Source: Deltaproteobacteria bacterium HGW-Deltaproteobacteria-8 (GTDB taxonomy: Bacteria > Desulfobacterota > Desulfovibrionia > Desulfovibrionales > Desulfovibrionaceae). From it: DNA of 64,000 nucleotides. The notes under the pieces are model-generated. The model had not been told where the DNA came from and made no database searches. It saw only the letters and a program-made list of their open reading frames with translations. How positions within the stretch are numbered: the first letter of the stretch is position 1; the number at the start of each line of letters is the position of its first letter. Shown here one piece after another: positions 42,238 through 53,017 of the stretch. Both the position numbers and the translations under genes were made by a program. Location of the stretch: NCBI GenBank assembly GCA_002840405.1, contig PHAR01000009.1, forward strand, positions 1 to 64,000, read 5' to 3'.

Positions 42238-42876
42238 CTATTCTTGGTGCTCGGCGAAGCGGATGTGGAAGGCCGCCGCGTAGAAGTGGTGGAAGAAATC
42301 TACGTATTCAAGGTGGATATGGCTGGGTACGGAAATGCGGGAGGGCGCGAAATTGATGATGCCCTTGATGCCTGCGCCCACAAGATAATTGGCGGCGCGC
42401 TGGGCGCGTTCCGGCGGGGTGGTGATGATGCCGATTTCAAGGGAGAGTTCCTTGACCTTGGCCGGGAGTTGGCGCGAACAGACGATTTCCATGCCCTCGA
42501 CGATCTCGCCGATCTTGTACGGGTCGCAGTCAAAGGCCCCGCGGATGATGAAGCCCTTGCGCGAAAACTCGCGGTGGCGCAGAAGCGCGCGGCCCAGGTT
42601 GCCCACGCCCACAAGGCCGCAGTTCCAGGCGCGGTCGATGCCGAGCGAACGCTTGATGGAGGTGATGAGGTCCTGGACGTAGTAGCCCACCCCACGCACG
42701 CCGAACTCTCCGAAGTAGGCCAGGTCCTTGCGGATCTGCGAGGAGTTGACGGAGCAGGCCTCGGCCAGGCGTTCGGAAGAGACCACATCCGTGCCTTCGC
42801 GCTTGAACTCGGAGAGCACCTGGATATAGGTGGCCAGACGGGCGATGGTAGCTTTCGGAATATGCTCGCTCTTCAT
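42238..42876 (-). CDS. rex: Redox-sensing transcriptional repressor Rex
   Basis: Winged helix plus Rossmann GLVGVGNLGRALL. Confidence 0.95.
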   Translation of the reverse strand: MKSEHIPKATIARLATYIQVLSEFKREGTDVVSSERLAEACSVNSSQIRKDLAYFGEFGVRGVGYYVQDLITSIKRSLGIDRAWNCGLVGVGNLGRALLRHREFSRKGFIIRGAFDCDPYKIGEIVEGMEIVCSRQLPAKVKELSLEIGIITTPPERAQRAANYLVGAGIKGIINFAPSRISVPSHIHLEYVDFFHHFYAAAFHIRFAEHQE

Positions 42877-42895
42877 GGCCTTGTACCGGTTGGGA

Positions 42896-42913
42896 ATGTG
42901 AATTTTTTAACAA
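42896..42913 (-). promoter_or_regulatory. Rex operator in the rex leader
   Basis: aTGTGAA-TTTT-TTaACAA, 12 of 14 positions of TTGTGAA-N4-TTCACAA. Confidence 0.75.
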
Positions 42914-42921
42914 TTCTTCCG

Positions 42922-42948
42922 GAAAAAAGGAGGCCTTGCGGCCTCCTT
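42922..42948 (-). terminator. Intrinsic terminator after atpE
   Basis: - strand: aaggaggcc-gcaa-ggcctcctttttt. Confidence 0.9.
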
Positions 42949-42973
42949 GATTCCAAAAACAAGCCTTGGGTAA

Positions 42974-43306
42974 TTAGGCGCCCAGGGGCTTCACGAAGAG
43001 CAGGATCAGGTTGACGACCAGGGCGTAAATGGCCAGGGACTCGATGAAGGCCAGGCCCAGGATCAGGGTGACGGTCAGCTTGCCACCGGCTTCGGGGTTG
43101 CGGGCGGTGCCTTCGCAGGCGGCCTTGAGGCCCATGCCCTGACCGAGACCGCACAGACCGGCGGCAATGGCCATGCCAATGGCGGTGGCCCAGGCGGCGG
43201 TGGGGCCGACAGCGGCGACAGCGGCGGCAGCGGCCGGGGCGTCAGAAGCGTAGGCAGCGGAAGCAACCAGAACCATAGCCAGGGTCATCAGCAGAGATTT
43301 ACGCAT
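42974..43306 (-). CDS. atpE: ATP synthase F0 subunit c
   Basis: Two-helix proteolipid; [23 protein letters not shown]. Confidence 0.95.
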   Translation of the reverse strand: MRKSLLMTLAMVLVASAAYASDAPAAAAAVAAVGPTAAWATAIGMAIAAGLCGLGQGMGLKAACEGTARNPEAGGKLTVTLILGLAFIESLAIYALVVNLILLFVKPLGA

Positions 43307-43361
43307 AGCAATGAACTCCTTAAGGTATTTATGTGTTGGTCAAGCGACCATTTCCCCAAGT

Positions 43362-44048
43362 TTAGTGGGCGTGCTCCAGCGAACCCTTCAGATAGATCAT
43401 GGTCAGCATGAAGAAGATGAAGGCCTGAATGGTCTTTCCCAGGATGAACAGGAAGTACATGGGCAGGGTTCCGAGCACCGGAGCCAGCACGAAGAGCAGC
43501 ACCAGGACGATTTCCTCGCCGCGGATGTTGCCGAAGAGACGAAGCGTGAGCGAGAGCGGCCGCGCCAGGTGGCTGACTGTCTCAAGGATGAGCATGAGCG
43601 GGGCCAGGAAGATGACCGGGCCCATGAAGTGCTTGATGTAGCCGAAGCCCCACTTCTTGATGCCAATATAATTGTAGTAGACGAACACCGAGATGGCCAT
43701 GGCCGCGTTGGTGTTCACGTTGGCGGTGGCGGCGTCGCAACCGGGAATGAGGCCGATGTAGTTCATCACCAGAATGAAGATGAACATGGCAGAGAGGAAC
43801 GGGAAAACCTTGCGGCCTTCCTCGCCGATGTTGAGGACGACAAAGTCCTCCAATCCGCCGATCACGGTCTCAAAGACGTTCTGCAACCCCCCGGGCACCA
43901 GCTGAAGCCGGCCGCGGAGAATGAAGCCGCAGGAGAACAGAATGATCATGGCCAACCACATGTAGTACACATGCGGCGGCAAATGCAGCCCGAGCTGCTG
44001 GTCGATGAGGACCGAATACGTCAGCGGATGCGGAAGTCCTGCAGCCAT
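43362..44048 (-). CDS. atpB: ATP synthase F0 subunit a
   Basis: [14 protein letters not shown]. Confidence 0.95.
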   Translation of the reverse strand: MAAGLPHPLTYSVLIDQQLGLHLPPHVYYMWLAMIILFSCGFILRGRLQLVPGGLQNVFETVIGGLEDFVVLNIGEEGRKVFPFLSAMFIFILVMNYIGLIPGCDAATANVNTNAAMAISVFVYYNYIGIKKWGFGYIKHFMGPVIFLAPLMLILETVSHLARPLSLTLRLFGNIRGEEIVLVLLFVLAPVLGTLPMYFLFILGKTIQAFIFFMLTMIYLKGSLEHAH

Positions 44049-44051
44049 TTG

Positions 44052-44498
44052 TTACGCCTCCTTCCCGTTCCCTGTGGCGGGAACCTTGTGCCTGATCTGG
44101 AGAACCCCCCAGAGAGTGGCGTTTATAACCACCGTGGAGAGTCCGGCCAAAAGTCCGAATACCGATGCCCCAAGCCATGCCACCAAAGCGGCGATGGCAA
44201 CCCCGGTCAATACCAGCCTGCCGTAAAAAAGCGTCAGAAGCGTGAACACCGCGCCATCCCTGACCTTCACCAGCGCCTGGGCGGCCTTGGCCAGCCACCA
44301 GAAATTCACGCTGATGATCAAGGCGCCTGCCGCAAACGAGAGCCCCCAGGAGGAGAACCCCGTAGCCAGGCAGACCAGCGCCGACCCGCCCGCAGCCAGA
44401 AGGATCTGGTTGCGCATGAGGCTGCGCGCGTCTGCCAGGGCAAAACCCCGGCGGTACAGCACGGCATCAATCTTCTGGACAAGCGTCCCCTGCATCAT
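44052..44498 (-). CDS. atpI: ATP synthase subunit I-like membrane protein
   Basis: Hydrophobic 148 aa immediately upstream of atpB. Confidence 0.65.
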   Translation of the reverse strand: MMQGTLVQKIDAVLYRRGFALADARSLMRNQILLAAGGSALVCLATGFSSWGLSFAAGALIISVNFWWLAKAAQALVKVRDGAVFTLLTLFYGRLVLTGVAIAALVAWLGASVFGLLAGLSTVVINATLWGVLQIRHKVPATGNGKEA

Positions 44499-44803
44499 TT
44501 CCCCTGGCGGTCAGAGCCGCCCTTGGCGTCGTCACCATCCGGACCGGAAGCCGGGCCGGAACTTTGCGCATCCGCGCCCCGCTGGAGGCGCATGGCCTCG
44601 CGGTACACATCGCGAAAGCCCGCGATGATCCCCAGCAACAGGAAGATGATGAGCATCCAAGGCTTGGTGCCGAGCCACTCATCAAGATAGTAGCCCATGG
44701 CCAACCCGATAAAGGTCGCTACCACGAGCTGCATCCCGATGGTTGCAACGTTGCCGAAGAGCTCCATTGCCTCAGAGGGCTTGTCCCGCTTGAAAAAGAA
44801 CAT
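44495..44803 (-). CDS. AtpZ/AtpI-family protein
   Basis: MQLVVATFIGLAMGYYLDEWLGTKPWMLIIFLLLGIIAGFRDVYR; ATG 44803. Confidence 0.8.
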   Translation of the reverse strand: MFFFKRDKPSEAMELFGNVATIGMQLVVATFIGLAMGYYLDEWLGTKPWMLIIFLLLGIIAGFRDVYREAMRLQRGADAQSSGPASGPDGDDAKGGSDRQGK

Positions 44804-45037
44804 TGAGAACCCCGGGCAACCTTTGTGCCGGTCGCCATGCCGGACGTTCATTTCTTCACAAGGAGGAACACCTAGCACAAGCGACCCTGCCAGTCAATGA
44901 GGTTGCGCCAATGAACGCACCTTTTTCTCGCTTTTCCCCCTCGCCCGCGCCGCCCGGACTCTAGTGACATTCGACGCGGAAGCAAGTACATTCCATCCTG
45001 CACGCGCTCTTGCCCGAAACCTTACACTGGACTGCAC

Positions 45038-47533
45038 ATGACCGACAAGAATGACCAGACTCCCCGCCGCACTGCCCGGCCCTTGCCGCCGGAAAAGCTC
45101 CGCAACCGTCTCGACCCGGCCAGCATCCGCCAACCCGACAGCAGGGGCATCATCCGCAAGAACGGCCAGGACGAGTTCCAGCCCCGGGCCATGCAGGCCC
45201 TTCGTCTGGCCCTTCAGATCCCCGGCAACGAGTACAACGTCTTTCTCGCCGGCGAGCCCGGCCACGGCCGCACCCATTTCGTGCGCCAGTTCCTGGCCCC
45301 GGAGGCCGCCAAGCGCGCCGTGCCGCCGGACTGGCTGTACCTGCACAACTTCGACGACCCGGACCGGCCCCTGGCCGTCAGCCTTCCCGCGGGCCAGGGC
45401 CGCGTCTTCAAGACCGGCCTCGGCAAGGCGCTGGCCGACGTGCGCTCGGCCATCGCCGCGCGCTTCGACCAGGAGGCCTACCGGCGCAAGCACGAGACCC
45501 TGTTCAAGCGCTTCTCGGCCAAGCGCGACAGCATCTTCAGCAAGATGGAGGCCACCGCGCGCGGCAAGGGCTTCGCGCTCGACATGGACGACACCGGCGG
45601 GCTGACCATCATGCCGCTGGTGGGCGGCAAGGTCATGGGCGACGACGAGTACGGCCGCCTGGCCCCCGGGCGGCGCAAGCTGCTGAAGAGCAAGGGCGAG
45701 CGCCTCCTCCAGGAGATCGGCGTGTTCCTGCGCAAGCTCACCCAAAGCGAGCAGGGCTTCCGCCAGGGCGAACTCAAGCTGCACCGCGAGATCGCCCAGG
45801 CCGCGCTGACCGAGCACCTCTCCCCCCTGCGCCGCGACTTCGCCCTGATCCCGCGCCTGCTGGAGCACATGGCCGCCGTGGAGAAGGACATCCTCGAAAA
45901 CGTGGACACCTACCTCCCGCGCGACGCGGCCGACGACGCGCCCCTGCCCGCGCCCGGCACCCCGCCCCCAGGCCCGCACCAGGAGCCGCACGCGCCCGTC
46001 CACCCCCAGGGCGACGACACGAACTACCGCCACGAGGTGAACCTCTTCGTGGACAACGGCAAGGTCGCCCAGGGCAAGCTCGGTGCGCCGGTCATCATCG
46101 AGGACCACCCCACGGCCTTCAACCTCCTGGGCAGCATCGAGCGCGAGAGCGAGCTCGGCGCGTTCTACACCGACTTCACCCTGGTGCGCGCAGGCAGCCT
46201 GCACCGCGCCAACGGCGGGTTCCTCATCCTCAACGTCGAGGACCTGATGGGCAACCAGGGCTCCTGGGAGGGCCTGCTGCGCGCCCTGCGCCTGGGCCGC
46301 CTGCGCATGGAAGATCCCGGCGATTCCGAGCAGGTGCGCGTGCGCACCATCGAGCCCGAGCCCATCGAGCTCTCCCTGCGCATCATCTTAGTAGGAACGG
46401 ACGAGGCCTACGAGGCGCTGCTCACGGCCGACGACCGTTTCCGCAAGCACTTCAAGCTCAAGGCCCACCTCCAGGGCACGGCCCTGCGCACGGCCGCGGG
46501 CATCCGCCACTTCCTCTCGTCGCTGTGCGGCATCATCGACAAGGCCGGGCTGCCGCCCTTCAGCCGCGAGGCCTTGGCCGGGCTGGTGGACCACGCCAGC
46601 CGCCTGGCCGAGGACCAGAAGCGCCTGTCCTTGTCCTTCACCCAGGTGCGCGCGCGCATGGTGGAGGCCGCGGCCATCGCCCGCATGGACGGGCGCGAGC
46701 TGGTGGAGGCCAAGGACCTGGCCCGCGCCGTGGCCGACCACGACTTTAGGGCCAACCTCTTCGAGGAAGAGTTCATGGCCGACTACGACCGCGAGATCAT
46801 CAAGGTGGCCACCGGCGGCCAGGCCGTGGGCCGGGCCAACGGCCTCTCGGTGACGCTCTTCGGCGACTACGAGTTCGGCCTGCCGCACCAGATCTCCTGC
46901 ACGGTCGGCGTGGGCCACGGCGGCATCCTGGACCTGGAGCGCGAGGCCCAGCTGGGCGGCCCCATCCATACGAAAGGAATGATGATCATCAAGAGCTACC
47001 TGGTGCGCCTGTTCGCCCAGGACAAGCCCATCGTGCTCACCGGCAGCCTGTGCTTCGAGCAGAACTACGCCGGGGTCGAGGGCGACTCGGCCTCGGGTGC
47101 GGAGCTGGCGGCGCTGCTCTCGGCCCTGTCCGGCGCGCCCATCGACCTCTCCTTGGCCTTCACCGGCGCGGTGAGCCAGAGCGGGGCCATCATGGCCGTG
47201 GGCGGAGTCAGCCGCAAGGTCGAGGGCTTCTTCGAGGTCTGCCGCAGGCGCGGGCTCACGGGCAGGCAGGGCGTGCTCTTCCCGGCGGACAACGCCGTGC
47301 ACCTGATGCTGAAGGACGAGGTGGTGGAGGCCGTGGCCGAGGGCCGCTTCCACCTGTACCCCGTGGCCACCATCGAGCAGGCCATGACCATCCTCACCGG
47401 ACGCCCCGCCGGGGCGCGCCGCAAGGACGGCCGCTACCCGCCCGGCTCCCTCTATCAGATGGTGGACGCACGCCTGGCCGAACTCACGCGCCTGGCCGCC
47501 AGCGCCGAACATCCCCGCAGGAGGAGGTGCTAA
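45038..47533 (+). CDS. Lon-like (LonC/YcbZ-type) AAA+ S16 protease
   Basis: AAA region with GEPGHGRTHFV; protease motif VEGDSASGAELAALLSALSGAPI, AVGGVSRKVEGFFEVC. Confidence 0.88.
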   Translation: MTDKNDQTPRRTARPLPPEKLRNRLDPASIRQPDSRGIIRKNGQDEFQPRAMQALRLALQIPGNEYNVFLAGEPGHGRTHFVRQFLAPEAAKRAVPPDWLYLHNFDDPDRPLAVSLPAGQGRVFKTGLGKALADVRSAIAARFDQEAYRRKHETLFKRFSAKRDSIFSKMEATARGKGFALDMDDTGGLTIMPLVGGKVMGDDEYGRLAPGRRKLLKSKGERLLQEIGVFLRKLTQSEQGFRQGELKLHREIAQAALTEHLSPLRRDFALIPRLLEHMAAVEKDILENVDTYLPRDAADDAPLPAPGTPPPGPHQEPHAPVHPQGDDTNYRHEVNLFVDNGKVAQGKLGAPVIIEDHPTAFNLLGSIERESELGAFYTDFTLVRAGSLHRANGGFLILNVEDLMGNQGSWEGLLRALRLGRLRMEDPGDSEQVRVRTIEPEPIELSLRIILVGTDEAYEALLTADDRFRKHFKLKAHLQGTALRTAAGIRHFLSSLCGIIDKAGLPPFSREALAGLVDHASRLAEDQKRLSLSFTQVRARMVEAAAIARMDGRELVEAKDLARAVADHDFRANLFEEEFMADYDREIIKVATGGQAVGRANGLSVTLFGDYEFGLPHQISCTVGVGHGGILDLEREAQLGGPIHTKGMMIIKSYLVRLFAQDKPIVLTGSLCFEQNYAGVEGDSASGAELAALLSALSGAPIDLSLAFTGAVSQSGAIMAVGGVSRKVEGFFEVCRRRGLTGRQGVLFPADNAVHLMLKDEVVEAVAEGRFHLYPVATIEQAMTILTGRPAGARRKDGRYPPGSLYQMVDARLAELTRLAASAEHPRRRRC

Positions 47534-47535
47534 CC

Positions 47536-48306
47536 GTGTCCAAAGCCTGGATCAGGGCCAAGCTGCCCGAGTTCGTGCGTGACATGTTCCGCACCTTCTG
47601 CATGGCCTGCAAGTCGCTGGAGGAGCAGTTCACCTCCTTTGACCGCGAGGGCGCGGTGACCTTCACCACCCTGCGCGACCTGGTGGGACAGGAGATGGAC
47701 AAGGGGCTGTTGTGGCGCATGAAGGACACGGCCCACCACGTCTTCCGCAACGACCCCGAGACCTCGCTCACCGGACAGTTCCTGGACTGGGGCCTGGGCT
47801 ACATCTTCCACGAGACCATCAAGCTCAAGGAGGACGCCTACCAGACCCTGACCTACGCGCCCTGGTTCCTGGCACTGCGCGGCCGCGACCTGCCCGAGGA
47901 CGAACGCGTGGTCGTGGAAGAATTATTTCATGTGCTCAAGCAGACCGAAGAAAGCATGCGCCGCGAGATCGACCGCATCCGCTTCATCATGTCCCAGTGC
48001 CGCAGACTGTTGCCCATCTACCTGGCCCGGCACCGCGAGAACGCGCTCCTGGCGCGCTACCTGTTCTCCCAGAACGCGCTGGTGCGTGAGGTTTTCGGTA
48101 GTGATTACGAACTGTTGGTGAACAGCGTGTATGGCGAGCACCCGGAGCGCATGTACATCCTGGCGGCCCAGAGCCTGCGCCTGGGCGGCTGGGTGGCCGA
48201 GGCATCCCAGGCAGTACAGAGCGCTTTTGCCATAAACGCAACAGATCGACTGGTGCTGCAAGAGAAAAAAATTTTAGATAATTGGAGTGCAAGGATGGCA
48301 CCTTGA
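47536..48306 (+). CDS. Conserved hypothetical protein
   Basis: GTG start with gaggagg RBS, 2 nt after the protease stop; 256 aa, no recognised domain. Confidence 0.7.
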   Translation: MSKAWIRAKLPEFVRDMFRTFCMACKSLEEQFTSFDREGAVTFTTLRDLVGQEMDKGLLWRMKDTAHHVFRNDPETSLTGQFLDWGLGYIFHETIKLKEDAYQTLTYAPWFLALRGRDLPEDERVVVEELFHVLKQTEESMRREIDRIRFIMSQCRRLLPIYLARHRENALLARYLFSQNALVREVFGSDYELLVNSVYGEHPERMYILAAQSLRLGGWVAEASQAVQSAFAINATDRLVLQEKKILDNWSARMAP

Positions 48307-48368
48307 GCTTGACACTCCAATGCGCCAGGAATATCTTTTGATTCCCAACCGGAGGAGGGATTAATCTT

Positions 48369-48836
48369 ATGAAAAAGCTCATGTTGCTCACTGTTGCCTG
48401 TTGTGTTGTGTTTGCCCTTGGCTGCGCCAAGAAGGTGGAGCCCGCTCCTGCCCCTGCACCTGCGGCCCCTGTGGTCGAAAGCCGCGCTGTTGCACCGGCC
48501 CCCATGTCCCCGCGCCAGATCTACGAGGCTGACTACGCCAAGCTGCCTACCTCGTACACTGTCGTGAAGGGCAACTGCCTGTGGTGGATCTCCGAGTTCA
48601 AGCAGATCTACAACGATCCGTTCATGTGGCCCCTGATCTTCAAGGCTAACCGCAGCAAGATCAAGAACGCCAACCTGATCTACCCTGGCCAGAACTTTGA
48701 AGTCCCGCGCACCTTCGCGCTGGACGATGTCAAGGCCGCCCGTCACAAGGCTGGCAAGTCCAAGAAGAAGTCCGCTCCTGAAGCCAGCGCCAACCTGCCG
48801 GCCGATCTGCGCGACGCTCTGGGCTACGGCTTCTAA
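48369..48836 (+). CDS. LysM-domain lipoprotein
   Basis: Lipobox FALGC; YTVVKGNCLWWISEFKQIYNDPFMWPLIFKANRSKIKNANLIYPGQ. Confidence 0.85.
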   Translation: MKKLMLLTVACCVVFALGCAKKVEPAPAPAPAAPVVESRAVAPAPMSPRQIYEADYAKLPTSYTVVKGNCLWWISEFKQIYNDPFMWPLIFKANRSKIKNANLIYPGQNFEVPRTFALDDVKAARHKAGKSKKKSAPEASANLPADLRDALGYGF

Positions 48837-48982
48837 GAAGCCCACGATCATTGGCTGAGGACAAGGCGTCCGGTCGAAAGACCGGCTCGGTGAGCCCCCT
48901 TGCCATCCGCCCGCTCCTGCACTATCTAGACAAAATCTAGGCCGCCCAAGGCCCGCACGACCAAACCGTCCCGGAGGCCCAA

Positions 48983-49549
48983 ATGCCCGGTACTGCCATG
49001 CAAAAAAAACACGGATTGCTTACCGCTCTTGCCCCGACGGCCCTGACCGCCCTGCTCGCCGCCACCCTGGTGGTCGGCGGTTGCGCCCCCCGCCAGCCCA
49101 TTCCCCTGGACCAGCCTCGCATCGTCACCAAGGCCCCGGCTGAGGCCGAGGCCAAACCAGCGCCAGCGCCAGCCCGCGTGAATGCCGCCAAACCGGCGCA
49201 GGCCAAACCCGCGCCCATTGCTCCCGCCGCGCCGGCCGCGCCGACGGAAGCCGAGCCCAGCCCGGCCCTCCAGGAAAAGGACGCGACAGAAGCCCCTGCG
49301 GCCCCGGCAGTTGCCGAGCGCAAGACCTACGTGCAGGTCGGAGCCTTCGGCACGGCCATGAACGCCCTGGGCGCTGTGGCCTGGCTCAAGGGGAAGGGAT
49401 ACGAAAACTCGCGCATGTTGCGCGTGGAGCAGGGGCAAGGCGCGCTGTTCCGGGTCCAGGCCGGCCCCTTCCAGGACCTTGCGGCTGCGCACAAGGCCCT
49501 GGAGGTTCTCAAGCCGGACTGGCCACAGGCGTTTATTCCTCTGGATTAA
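48983..49549 (+). CDS. SPOR-domain lipoprotein
   Basis: Lipobox LVVGGC; C-terminal TYVQVGAFGTAMNALGAVAWLKGKGY...FRVQAGPFQDLAAAHKALEVL. Confidence 0.82.
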   Translation: MPGTAMQKKHGLLTALAPTALTALLAATLVVGGCAPRQPIPLDQPRIVTKAPAEAEAKPAPAPARVNAAKPAQAKPAPIAPAAPAAPTEAEPSPALQEKDATEAPAAPAVAERKTYVQVGAFGTAMNALGAVAWLKGKGYENSRMLRVEQGQGALFRVQAGPFQDLAAAHKALEVLKPDWPQAFIPLD

Positions 49550-49829
49550 GCTCGGCGCGGAACTTGCGGGAGAGGCGGAAGACCACCACCTTGCGCGGCG
49601 GCAGGGTGATGCTTTCGTTGGTCTGCGGATTGCGTCCGCGGCGCGAGTTCTTGTCGTAGGCCTCGAATTTTCCGAACCCGCTCACCAGCATGGCGTGGTC
49701 CTTCTTGATGGCCTGCTTCATCAGGTCCAGGGCCGACTCCACCAGATCCTTGATCTCCGCGCGGTTGCGGTCCGTCTTCTTGTAGATGGCGTCAACGATG
49801 TGGGCCTTGGTCAAGGTTTGCCCGCTCAT
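49533..49829 (-). CDS. HU/IHF family DNA-binding protein (IHF alpha-like)
   Basis: TKAHIVDAIYKKTDRNRAEIKDLVESALDLMKQAI; FGKFEAYDKNSRRGRNPQTNESI. Confidence 0.9.
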   Translation of the reverse strand: MSGQTLTKAHIVDAIYKKTDRNRAEIKDLVESALDLMKQAIKKDHAMLVSGFGKFEAYDKNSRRGRNPQTNESITLPPRKVVVFRLSRKFRAELNPEE

Positions 49830-49852
49830 TGGGGTCTCCTTCGTTGCGGTTC

Positions 49853-50269
49853 TTAGCCGATGGCCTTTTTCACGGCCTGGGCCAGCTTCTGCATCTCTTC
49901 GCCGGATTCGTAGGCGTGCTGGGTCCAAAGCCGCAGCCCGTCGCCCTCATGGCGGGGAATGAGGTGGAAGTGCGCGTGATGCACCAACTGCCCCGCCACC
50001 TCGAAATTGTTCATGCCCACGTTGAGCCCGGCAGCCCCCGTGGCCTGCATCACCGCCTGTCCCACCAGCTTGAGCGCGCTTAAGAGCTCGCGGCCGATGT
50101 CAGGCGGCAGGTCGAAAAGCGTGGCGTAGTGCTTCTTCGGCACCACCAGCGCATGCCCCTTGTTCACCGGAGCGATGTCCAGAAAGGCGAAGATCCCGCC
50201 CTGGTCGTAGACCTTGGCGCAAGGGATTTTTCCCTCAATGATCTTGCAGAAGATGCAGTCGTCGCTCAC
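49853..50269 (-). CDS. HIT family protein
   Basis: CIFCKIIEGKIP; HHAHFHLIPR histidine triad. Confidence 0.92.
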   Translation of the reverse strand: MSDDCIFCKIIEGKIPCAKVYDQGGIFAFLDIAPVNKGHALVVPKKHYATLFDLPPDIGRELLSALKLVGQAVMQATGAAGLNVGMNNFEVAGQLVHHAHFHLIPRHEGDGLRLWTQHAYESGEEMQKLAQAVKKAIG

Positions 50270-50376
50270 GTCTCACTCCGGGTATTGAGAAAAGTCAACA
50301 TTGCCCTACCATTATACTGGCGCAAAACGAAATACAAGGGTTTTTCAATCACTCGATAAACAATTCTCGCCCATCC

Positions 50377-51327
50377 TCAGATGCCGGCCCCGCCGATAAA
50401 GACCTGCTCCGAGGCCCTGGCCTGCACGATGCGCGCGCCTGCGGGCACGTCCTGGGTCACCCAGACGTTGCCGCCGATGACCGCCCCCTGGCCGATGGTC
50501 ACCCGCCCCAGGATGGTCGCCCCGGCGTAGATGGTCACGTCATCCTCTACTATAGGATGCCGGGCCAGGCCCTTGACCAGGCGGCTGCCCGAATCGTCCT
50601 TGGGGAAGCTCTTGGCCCCCAGGGTCACGCCCTGGTACAGGCGCACGTTCTTGCCGATGATGCAGGTCTCGCCGATGACCGTACCTGTTCCGTGGTCGAT
50701 GAAGAAGGCCTCGCCGATGTGCGCGCCGGGGTGGATGTCTATCCCGGTGTCCGAGTGCGCCATCTCGCCGATGATGCGCGGGATGATGTCCACGCCCAGG
50801 TGATGCAGCTGGTGCGCGATGCGGTGGTTGGTCAACGCCTTGATGCTTGGATAGCAGAAGATGGTCTCGCCCGGGCTTTTGGCCGCCGGGTCGCCGTCAA
50901 AGGCCGCCTGCACGTCCTTGGCCAGGAGTTCGCGCACCCTGGGCAAGCGCCGGATGAACTCCAGGGCCACGGCCTCGGAGCGCAGCTCGCAATCGTTGCA
51001 GGGGGAGCGGTTCTCCTTGGCGCAGACAAAGCAGTAGCCCCTGTTGATCTGCTCGGACAAAAGCTTGACCACGCGGTCCAGCGCGCTGCCAGCGTAATAG
51101 GGCATGGTGCGCTCGCTCACGTCCTGCGGGCCGAAGAAGCCGGGGAAAAGCACCGCGCGCAGCAGGCTCACGATCTCGATGAGCACGTCCAGCGACGGCA
51201 GGGGCTGGTCGCGGCTGATGCGGTGCCAGGAGGCCTCGCAGGCCTCCTGGGCGCACAGGTTCTCCACGGTCTCGGCCAGCACCGCGTCGCGGTCCAGGCT
51301 TGCAAGTACCGGTGTCTGATCTATCAT
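50377..51327 (-). CDS. cysE: Serine O-acetyltransferase
   Basis: DIHPGAHIGEAFFIDHGTGTVIGETCIIGKNVRLYQGVTLGAKSF. Confidence 0.92.
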   Translation of the reverse strand: MIDQTPVLASLDRDAVLAETVENLCAQEACEASWHRISRDQPLPSLDVLIEIVSLLRAVLFPGFFGPQDVSERTMPYYAGSALDRVVKLLSEQINRGYCFVCAKENRSPCNDCELRSEAVALEFIRRLPRVRELLAKDVQAAFDGDPAAKSPGETIFCYPSIKALTNHRIAHQLHHLGVDIIPRIIGEMAHSDTGIDIHPGAHIGEAFFIDHGTGTVIGETCIIGKNVRLYQGVTLGAKSFPKDDSGSRLVKGLARHPIVEDDVTIYAGATILGRVTIGQGAVIGGNVWVTQDVPAGARIVQARASEQVFIGGAGI

Positions 51328-51342
51328 GGCGTCCCTCCCGGC

Positions 51343-52272
<930 letters not shown>

Positions 52273-52337
52273 TGAGCGCTCCTGGCTTGTGTGAAAGATG
52301 AAGTGGACTGAAACGATCTTAACCAGATAAGTCGGCT

Positions 52338-52844
52338 TCAGGTCAAGGCAAGGACAAAACGCTGTTCCATGACCAGCGTCCCCCACTGTCCGCCTTCGCG
52401 CTCCTCGGCCAGCCGGAAGCCGTGCTTCTCGTAGAGGTGTCGGGCCGTGTCCAGGCCCTGGAAGGTCCAGAGGAAGATCAAGGGGTGGCCGCAACTGCGG
52501 CAGAAATCCACGGCCCGCCGCAGCAGCCGGTCGCCCAGCCCCTGCCCGCGCAGCTCCTCCGCCAGGATGAACCAGCGCAGGTGCGCGCCCAGAGTGTCCG
52601 CCTTGGCCCCGTCAATGGCCAGAGTCCCGCAAACGCGGCCCGCCTGGCTCACGGTCCAGAAGCCGTCGCGCGCGGGGTCGAGACGTTGCAGGAATTCCGC
52701 CAGCCCGGCCGCCACCTGGGCCTCGAAGGAAAGCCCGAAGCCCCACGCCTTACCATAATAAAGGGCGTGCAGCTCGGCAGCTCGGCCGATGGCCCCAGGT
52801 ACGTAGCCGTTGATGACTGGTGCGTTGCCCGTGATGTCGTCCAT
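52338..52844 (-). CDS. GNAT family N-acetyltransferase
   Basis: [41 protein letters not shown] 52844. Confidence 0.85.
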   Translation of the reverse strand: MDDITGNAPVINGYVPGAIGRAAELHALYYGKAWGFGLSFEAQVAAGLAEFLQRLDPARDGFWTVSQAGRVCGTLAIDGAKADTLGAHLRWFILAEELRGQGLGDRLLRRAVDFCRSCGHPLIFLWTFQGLDTARHLYEKHGFRLAEEREGGQWGTLVMEQRFVLALT

Positions 52845-52902
52845 GCCGGCCTCCTTGCATGCGCAATGCTCCGCAGGCCAAGGGCTCCGCCCCTGGACCC
52901 CG

Positions 52903-53017
52903 CCAAAGGGCCTGAGGCCCTCTGGACTCCCCATTTGGCTGCGATTTCTGCGGCGGAGACCGCCGCAGAAATCGCAGCGAGCAAATGAGGGGGTTCGGGG
53001 GGAATCATTCCCCCCGA
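52903..53017. repeat. Palindromic multi-hairpin dispersed repeat, copy B (core; flanks about 52879-53030)
   Basis: 19-bp stem 52938-52956/52960-52978, 10-bp stem 52995-53004/53008-53017; matches copy A over 115 nt. Confidence 0.92.

Noticed and set aside
48868-48888. ccggtc-gaaa-gaccgg hairpin after the LysM lipoprotein
   Set aside because: Short stem without a T-run; insufficient to call a terminator.
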